From assembly GCA_002392625.1 (NCBI GenBank), contig DGHJ01000147.1, positions 6,022 to 15,993 of the forward strand: a stretch of 9,972 nucleotides of DNA. Direction: 5' to 3'. Made by a program: the position numbers and the translations under genes. The notes below the pieces were generated by a model. That model ran no database searches. It had not been told where the DNA came from and was given only the letters and a program-made list of their open reading frames with translations. Below, piece after piece: positions 5,875 to 9,972 of this stretch. This DNA is from Oscillospiraceae bacterium UBA3851 (GTDB lineage Bacteria > Bacillota > Clostridia > Oscillospirales > Oscillospiraceae). Every line of letters starts with the position of its first letter. The first letter of the stretch is position 1.

Positions 5875-7750
5875 GAACAAAAACGCCCGTCCCCAGGGCG
5901 GACACGGCCCCCGCGGCCACGGCTATCAGCGGCCCCAGAACCTGTGGGGCACGGTCAAGCGTCTGCTGAAATATCTGGCCAAATACCGGCTGCTGCTGGT
6001 GTTCGTGCTGTTCTGCCTGCTGCTAAGCTCCGTGGGCAGCATCGCCAGCAGCTATATGCTCAAGCCCCTGATCAACGACTATATCCTGCCCGGTGACTTT
6101 GCGGGTCTGGCCAAAATGCTGGTGCTGATGGGCGCCATCTTCGGCCTCAGCGCCCTGTGCTCCTTCGTCTACGCCCGCACCATGGTGCGCATCTCCCAGA
6201 ACACCGTGGTGGAGCTGCGCAAGGATCTGTTCGACAAGCTGCAGACGCTGCCCATCCGCTACTTCGACACCCATCAGTCCGGCGACCTGATGAGTCGGTT
6301 CACCAACGATATCGACACCGTCAGCGAGCTGATCAACAGCTCCCTGGCCAACATCCTATCCAGCGTGCTGACCTTCTTCGGCACACTGGTCATGATGTTC
6401 GTGCTCAACTGGCGGCTGACGCTCATCACCGTGTTCTTCCTGCTGATGATGGGCTTCGTGGTCAAGTTCGTGGGCGGCCGCAGCCGCACCAATTTCCAGA
6501 AGCAGCAGGCATCTCTCGGATCCCTCAACGGCTACATCGAGGAGATGATCGAGGGCCAGAAGGTCATCAAGGTCTTCAACCACGAGAGCAAGGCCGTGGA
6601 GCAGTTCTCCACCCTCAACGCCACCTATCGGAACGCCGCCACCCGCGCCCAGGCCTACGCCAGCTCCATGATGCCCGCTATGGGCAACCTGAGCCGCATC
6701 AACTACGCCGCCACCTGCTGCATCGGCGGCCTGCTGGCTCTGCGGGGCATCTTCGACGTGGGCACCATGGGCGCCTACCTGGTGTACGTGCGTCAGGTCT
6801 CCCAGCCGGTGGCCCAGATCAGCCAGCAGGTCAACGTGCTGCTGGCCGCCATGGCCGGCGCCGAACGCATCTTCGCCGTCATGGACGCCCAGCCGGAAAC
6901 CGACGAGGGCGGCACCGTGCTGGTGCGGGTGGAAAAGAACGGCGAAAACCTCACCGAGACGGACCGCCGCACCGGCCACTGGGCCTGGAAGAGGCCCGAC
7001 GGCTCCCTGGTGGAGCTGCGGGGCGACGTGCGCTTTAGCGACGTGGACTTCGGCTATACCGACGACAAGACGGTGCTCCACGACGTGTCGCTGTACGCCA
7101 AGCCCGGCCAGAAGATCGCCTTCGTCGGCTCCACCGGCGCAGGCAAGACCACCGTCACCAACCTCATCAACCGCTTCTACGACATTCAGGACGGCGTCAT
7201 CACCTACGACGGCATCGACGTCAAGGAGATCCGCAAGGAGTCCCTGCGCCGTTCCCTGGGCATCGTGCTGCAGGAAACCAATCTGTTCACCGGCACCATC
7301 GCCGACAACATCCGCTACGGCAAGCTGGACGCCACCGACGAGGAGGTCCGTGCCGCGGCGAAGCTGGCCAACGCCGACACCTTCATTCGCCACCTGCCCC
7401 AGGGCTACGACACCGTCATCACCGAAAACGGCGGCTCGTTGAGCCAGGGCGAACGGCAGCTGCTGGCCATCGCCAGGGCGGCGGTGTCCGATCCCCCGGT
7501 GCTGATCCTGGACGAGGCCACCTCCTCCATCGATACCCGCACCGAGAAGCTCATTGAAAAGGGCATGGACTCCCTGATGGAGGGGCGTACCGTGTTCGTC
7601 ATCGCCCACCGGCTGTCCACCGTCCGCAACGCCCAGGCCATCCTGGTGCTGGAGCAGGGCCGCATCATCGAGCGTGGCGACCACCGCCAGCTCATCGAGC
7701 AGCGGGGCCGCTACTACCAGCTCTACACCGGCCAGGCGGAGCTGGGATAA
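5867..7750 (+). CDS. ABC exporter half-transporter, catalytic subunit
   Basis: A 627-residue partner of the preceding subunit. ATG 5867 is chosen; TTG 5864 is directly upstream in frame and equally near the AGGAAGGGG site (5849-5857), so the start could be one codon earlier. It overlaps the previous gene by eight bases. A Gly/His/Arg-rich N-terminus (1-25) precedes six helices (to about 330). ATPase motifs: Walker A GSTGAGKT (421-428), Q469, signature LSQGE (525-529, not LSGGQ), Walker B VLILDE with catalytic Glu550, and His581 (AHRLST). The non-canonical signature plus the partner's degenerate Walker B would form the weak site, and this Walker B plus the partner's VSGGQ the active one. An insertion of about 40 residues (344-385, including GHWAWKRPDG) sits between membrane and ATPase domains, a feature I recall from other clostridial exporters of this type. 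Confidence 0.95.
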   Translation: MAENKNARPQGGHGPRGHGYQRPQNLWGTVKRLLKYLAKYRLLLVFVLFCLLLSSVGSIASSYMLKPLINDYILPGDFAGLAKMLVLMGAIFGLSALCSFVYARTMVRISQNTVVELRKDLFDKLQTLPIRYFDTHQSGDLMSRFTNDIDTVSELINSSLANILSSVLTFFGTLVMMFVLNWRLTLITVFFLLMMGFVVKFVGGRSRTNFQKQQASLGSLNGYIEEMIEGQKVIKVFNHESKAVEQFSTLNATYRNAATRAQAYASSMMPAMGNLSRINYAATCCIGGLLALRGIFDVGTMGAYLVYVRQVSQPVAQISQQVNVLLAAMAGAERIFAVMDAQPETDEGGTVLVRVEKNGENLTETDRRTGHWAWKRPDGSLVELRGDVRFSDVDFGYTDDKTVLHDVSLYAKPGQKIAFVGSTGAGKTTVTNLINRFYDIQDGVITYDGIDVKEIRKESLRRSLGIVLQETNLFTGTIADNIRYGKLDATDEEVRAAAKLANADTFIRHLPQGYDTVITENGGSLSQGERQLLAIARAAVSDPPVLILDEATSSIDTRTEKLIEKGMDSLMEGRTVFVIAHRLSTVRNAQAILVLEQGRIIERGDHRQLIEQRGRYYQLYTGQAELG

Positions 7751-7787
7751 GCAGCCGAAAAAAGATTGCATAAAGGAGGAAATACTC

Positions 7788-8177
7788 ATGACTGAAAAGG
7801 AGCTGTGTCAAAAGGCCACCGAGATGCTGGACATGGCCTATATCCCCTACTCCCGCTTCCCCGTGGGAGCGGCGCTGGAGTGCAGCGACGGCACCGTGTA
7901 CACCGGCTGCAACATTGAAAACGCCGCCTACGGCCTGACCATCTGCGCCGAGCGCACCGCCATCTTCAAGGCTGTCAGCGAGGGGCACCGGGACTTCGTG
8001 CGCCTGGCCATCGCCGGGAGGTCGGAGGACTACTGCGTGCCCTGCGGCTCCTGCCGCCAGGTGATGATGGAGTTCGCGCCGGAGCTGGAGGTCATCTGCC
8101 TCAACGGCAAGGGCGAGGCGAAGAGGTTCGCCCTCCGCGAGCTGCTGCCCTACGGGTTTGACCGGAGCTGGCTGTAA
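7788..8177 (+). CDS. cdd: Cytidine deaminase
   Basis: A 129-residue enzyme that converts cytidine and deoxycytidine to uridine and deoxyuridine in pyrimidine salvage. Start ATG 7788 follows AAAGGAGGA (7772-7780). The zinc site is complete and in the same numbering as the Bacillus tetrameric enzyme: C53-A54-E55 (ligand Cys and proton-shuttle Glu) and P85-C86-G87-S88-C89 (two ligands). Substrate residues N42 and E44 sit in GCNIENAAYG, and FPVGAAL (24-30) is the usual N-terminal motif. Its length is typical of the short tetrameric class. It lies 37 nt after the ABC genes with no terminator between, so it may be read through from the MarR promoter, an uncommon pairing. Such an enzyme could also act on cytidine analogues, but nothing here shows that. 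Confidence 0.97.
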   Translation: MTEKELCQKATEMLDMAYIPYSRFPVGAALECSDGTVYTGCNIENAAYGLTICAERTAIFKAVSEGHRDFVRLAIAGRSEDYCVPCGSCRQVMMEFAPELEVICLNGKGEAKRFALRELLPYGFDRSWL

Positions 8178-8226
8178 CCTCCTGCGACCCGCCGTGCATA
8201 CAATGGGCCAGAGCAAAGGAGGTCGC
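8178..8226 (+). promoter_or_regulatory. Possible structure hiding the feoA ribosome binding site
   Basis: CCTCCT (8178-8183), directly after the cdd stop codon, is fully complementary to the feoA Shine-Dalgarno AGGAGG (8217-8222). The next bases GCGACC (8184-8189) are complementary to GGTCGC (8221-8226). The two pairings share two bases and compete, and either would cover the site. A weak TACAAT -10 (8199-8204) with no good -35 also lies here. This may be chance in GC-rich DNA. Confidence 0.3.
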
Positions 8227-8231
8227 GCCCT

Positions 8232-8456
8232 ATGCCCAGAACGTTGGCCCAGCTGCGCGTGGGGCAGAGTTCCCGTGTGACGGCGGTTTCCCTGCAAGGC
8301 GCCAAGCGCACCAGAATGCAGGAGCTGGGCTTTCTCCCCGGCGCGCAGGTCATCGCCCTGCAGGAGAGTCCCTTCGGCGATCCGGTGGCCTACGGCGTGA
8401 TGGACACGGTTATTGCCCTGCGCCGCAGCGACGCGGCGTGTATCGAGATCGAATAA
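8232..8456 (+). CDS. feoA: Stand-alone FeoA-domain protein
   Basis: A 74-residue protein made only of the SH3-like FeoA domain. Family motifs are clear: RTRMQELGFLPGAQV (26-40) and PFGDPVAYGV followed by IALRRSDAACIEIE (61-74). FeoA is a small cytoplasmic partner of the ferrous iron transporter FeoB. Here no feoB follows: a strong terminator begins in the stop codon. It may therefore serve a FeoB encoded elsewhere or be one of the extra FeoA-like proteins common in Clostridia. Start ATG 8232 is nine bases after AAAGGAGG (8215-8222). It follows cdd by 54 nt on the same strand and may belong to the same transcript. The family call is firm; a role in iron uptake is inferred. Confidence 0.9.
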   Translation: MPRTLAQLRVGQSSRVTAVSLQGAKRTRMQELGFLPGAQVIALQESPFGDPVAYGVMDTVIALRRSDAACIEIE

Positions 8457-8489
8457 AAAACGTGCCATCCGCCGGATGGCACGTTTTTT
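8455..8489. terminator. Strong intrinsic terminator after feoA
   Basis: A perfect 16-bp hairpin: AAAAAACGTGCCATCC (8455-8470) pairs with GGATGGCACGTTTTTT (8474-8489) around a three-base loop. It has T runs on both strands, so it can act in both directions. It is the first clear terminator after the marR promoter. Confidence 0.93.
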
Positions 8490-8515
8490 AAGCTAAATAT
8501 AATCGCCTCGCAGAG

Positions 8516-8636
8516 TTCCGCCGCCGCAGCGGCGGAAGAATTATAATCGTATTCTGCCGCGGCGTGTACGTGGCAGAATACACCGCTCAGGCCGCGCAGT
8601 GTGCGAGCGTCTCCCGCAAGCGAGTGCGCGGAGCGG
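8516..8636. repeat. Hairpin-rich intergenic block (possible dispersed repeat)
   Basis: Three inverted repeats follow one another without a gene: TTCCGCCGC/GCGGCGGAA (8516-8524/8529-8537), GTATTCTGCC/GGCAGAATAC (8549-8558/8572-8581), and CCGCT + CCGCGCA (8583-8587, 8592-8598) with TGCGCGG + AGCGG (8625-8631, 8632-8636). No long open reading frame or RNA family is recognised. The dense palindromes between two convergent genes look like a repeat element or a structured transcript end. Only one copy is in the window, so repetition is unproven. Confidence 0.5.
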
Positions 8637-8650
8637 ACTGCAAGCCTTTT

Positions 8651-8678
8651 GCCTAAAAACGGCGAGCCGTTTTTAGGC
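8651..8678. terminator. Terminator of the G3E GTPase genes
   Basis: GCCTAAAAACGG (8651-8662) pairs perfectly with CCGTTTTTAGGC (8667-8678) around CGAG, three bases beyond the minus-strand stop codon at 8682-8684. The T run lies inside the stem, as in AAAAACGG/CCGTTTTT bidirectional terminators. The core can stop transcription from either side. Confidence 0.75.
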
Positions 8679-8681
8679 AGT

Positions 8682-9611
8682 TTAGAAGGAGACGACCTCC
8701 TGCTTGGGCTTGGGGCAGTAGCCGATCTTGCTGACGTACAGCACGGGGCCCTCCCCCTGGTAGGCGGGGGACTCCTCCTTCCTGACGGTGGCGGTGATCT
8801 CCACCCAGTCACGGTCCTTGAACTTGTCCAGGCCCTTTCCCTTGCAAACCAGAGCCAGGAACTGCATATCATTCTCACAGCACACCATGGCGAACCGGCC
8901 GGGCACGTCGGTGCCCTTGAACTTCTTGGAGTGGCACATGAGGGCCTTGAAGGTCACCTGAACGCCGTCGTAGCTCTCCGGGTGGTCCATCAGATCCACG
9001 TACCAGACGCCGTAGTCGTCGTCAGGCACGTCCAGCTTGCCGGAGGACAGGTCAAACGGCCGCATATCCTCGGTGACGTACTCCTCGCTGGTGCCGTCGG
9101 CGTTCTCCAGATAGATGTCGGCGCGGCGGTTCACCATGCGCAGGTTGCGGCTCCGCAGGGCGGCGCGCAGCTCGGCGTTGCAGCGGTTGAAGATCAGCAT
9201 GTCCGCGTTGGTGATCTTCTCCATCATCAGCTGACCCATGTTTTTCACGTACATCTCGAAGGTGTTGGCGTCCACCAGGGTCATGATCTGATAGAGGATC
9301 CAGTTGGCAGGCAGGCCCGTGCGGTACAGGGGCTCGATCATCCACATGCCGTTGTACTCAATGATGACCTGCCTGGGCTTATACTGCTTCTCCAGCTTCT
9401 TGAGGAAATCCGGCGTCAGCTGGTCGGCCTCGTCCACCGTATAGGTGAACACGTTGTCCAGCACCTTGGGGTCGTACTCCTCCTCACCCTCCTCGCAGCA
9501 GATCAGCAGCGTCCGGTCATCCCGGGCGAAGCCGTCCTGAAGAATGCCGTTGATAAAATTGGTCTTGCCGGCGTCCAGAAAACCGGCAACCAGATAGACA
9601 GGAATATCCAT
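8682..9611 (-). CDS. Atypical G3E (CobW-like) GTPase fused to a DUF1980/YcgQ-like C-terminal domain
   Basis: A 309-residue cytoplasmic protein. The first ~165 residues resemble COG0523/CobW GTPases, thought to insert metals: P-loop GFLDAGKT (10-17), a CCEEGEEEYD stretch (38-47) where switch I lies, and Walker B-type IIEYNGMW (83-90). Unlike standard members it lacks CxCC, and the base-recognition NKxD reads NRCN (142-145). The last ~110 residues (about 200-309: VWYVDLMDHPESYDG, then RFAMVCCENDMQ at 239-250, WVEITATVRK) are not CobW_C but resemble the C-terminal region of YcgQ/TIGR03943 proteins, with the RFAM-x-CC motif. The ATG at 9611 lies 18 nt after the preceding stop, whose bases overlap AAGGAG, though spacing to the start is rather long. 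A role with metals, perhaps zinc, is inferred from family and neighbour. Confidence 0.85.
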   Translation of the reverse strand: MDIPVYLVAGFLDAGKTNFINGILQDGFARDDRTLLICCEEGEEEYDPKVLDNVFTYTVDEADQLTPDFLKKLEKQYKPRQVIIEYNGMWMIEPLYRTGLPANWILYQIMTLVDANTFEMYVKNMGQLMMEKITNADMLIFNRCNAELRAALRSRNLRMVNRRADIYLENADGTSEEYVTEDMRPFDLSSGKLDVPDDDYGVWYVDLMDHPESYDGVQVTFKALMCHSKKFKGTDVPGRFAMVCCENDMQFLALVCKGKGLDKFKDRDWVEITATVRKEESPAYQGEGPVLYVSKIGYCPKPKQEVVSF

Positions 9612-9629
9612 GGGGTCTCGCTTCTCTCC

Positions 9630-9972
9630 TTACAGCTTGAACAGCTCTTTCAGTTTCTCTTCCTTCAGCTCAGAGCCGATGACGCAGATGCGGCCGGTGT
9701 AGTCCGCCGGGCCGTAGCGCACCTCATGCTCCTCCGGCACGAAGTCGTAGTGCAGCCAGCGTCCGTCCGCCGCGGGGACGATGCCCTTGGCGCGGAGGAT
9801 GGCGCCGTAGTCGCCGCTGTCCAGCGCCGTGAGAATGGCGTCGATCTCCTCCTCAGTGTAGCGGCGCACCGTCTCCACGCCCCAGCTGGTGAACACCTCG
9901 TCGGCGTGGTGGTGATGATGGTGATGGTCGTGGTGGCAGGCGCAGTTGGGATCGTCGCACTCCTCGCCGTCG
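9630..9972 (-). CDS. G3E (CobW/COG0523) GTPase, C-terminal part, with His/Cys-rich metal-binding stretch; cut by window edge
   Basis: The reading frame is open from the right edge to a stop at 9630-9632, giving the last 113 residues of a larger protein; the GTPase domain lies beyond the window. A GTG at 9896 is in frame, but the frame continues upstream without a stop into a metal-binding stretch, ECDDPNCAC then HHDHHHHHHH (9906-9962), with nine histidines and three cysteines. Next comes a CobW_C-type domain: ADEVFTSWGVETVRRYTEEE, ALDSGDYGAILRAKGIV, WLHYDFVPEEHEVRYGPADYTGRICVIG. This is the usual G3E metallochaperone end, binding Zn2+ or similar metals. The next G3E-type gene starts 18 nt downstream, so the two are surely one operon, with the promoter outside the window. 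Metal identity cannot be read. Confidence 0.9.
   Translation of the reverse strand, partial: DGEECDDPNCACHHDHHHHHHHADEVFTSWGVETVRRYTEEEIDAILTALDSGDYGAILRAKGIVPAADGRWLHYDFVPEEHEVRYGPADYTGRICVIGSELKEEKLKELFKL

Noticed and set aside
3820..5880. 686-codon open frame antisense to marR and the first ABC gene
   Set aside because: It spans two genes with intact family motifs on the plus strand and has the His/Gly-rich composition of a frame mirror. Its length alone is not evidence here.
6356..7789. 477-codon open frame antisense to the second ABC gene
   Set aside because: Same reason: the plus strand encodes Walker A, signature, Walker B and H-loop in order, and the antisense product matches nothing.
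9630..9896. Complete 88-residue gene starting at the GTG at 9896
   Set aside because: The frame stays open through the His/Cys-rich stretch to the window edge, and the protein begins inside a CobW_C-type domain, so this is the end of a longer gene rather than a small one.

Overview
The window is GC-rich, gene-dense DNA of a Gram-positive Clostridia-type genome. Strong AGGAGG-like ribosome binding sites, intrinsic terminators, CCA-encoding tRNA DNA, a Cys-type (CAE) cytidine deaminase, a MarR-controlled heterodimeric ABC exporter and an M29 aminopeptidase suggest an Oscillospiraceae-like gut Firmicute. That placement is an inference from style and gene families; there is no marker gene for species.

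Layout, left to right: (1) the last 34 nt of a tRNA with its terminator, then a small unrecognised two-helix membrane protein (129-719, +). (2) A bidirectional terminator (745-783) separates it from a convergent M29-type metalloaminopeptidase (801-2024, -). (3) The aminopeptidase and a MATE efflux transporter (2156-3562, +) diverge from an intergenic stretch in which two good sigma-A promoters overlap almost completely and share a TACCA-N4-TGGTA palindrome. (4) After the MATE terminator, a sigma-A promoter (3607-3635) with a CTAA/TTAG repeat operator starts a run of five same-strand genes: MarR regulator, two ABC half-transporters (each pair of neighbours overlapping), cytidine deaminase (cdd) and a stand-alone FeoA protein. 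The run ends at a strong terminator (8455-8489), and no terminator is visible inside it. (5) About 190 nt of hairpin-rich intergenic DNA follows. (6) On the minus strand, entering from the right edge, lie two adjacent G3E (CobW/COG0523-type) GTPase genes. The upstream one is cut by the window edge and carries a His/Cys-rich metal-binding stretch. The downstream one is atypical: it keeps the P-loop, lacks the CxCC motif, has a degraded NKxD motif, and ends in a domain like the C-terminal part of YcgQ/TIGR03943 (DUF1980) proteins.

How the genes fit together: MarR plus the two ABC subunits form a classic self-regulated drug/stress efflux cassette. The first subunit carries the degenerate ATP site residues (Asp for catalytic Glu, Gln for H-loop His) and the second the catalytic ones, with the complementary signature motifs (VSGGQ and LSQGE), so they should work as one heterodimer. 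Transcription may run on into cdd and feoA. The G3E pair looks like metal-handling (Zn-type metallochaperone) machinery. The points most worth a second look are the non-canonical G3E/DUF1980 fusion beside a His-rich G3E, the overlapping divergent promoters with a shared palindrome, the Phe at the position of the family's catalytic Tyr in the M29 peptidase, and the structured intergenic block. I did not see a clearly new defence, mobile or CRISPR system.
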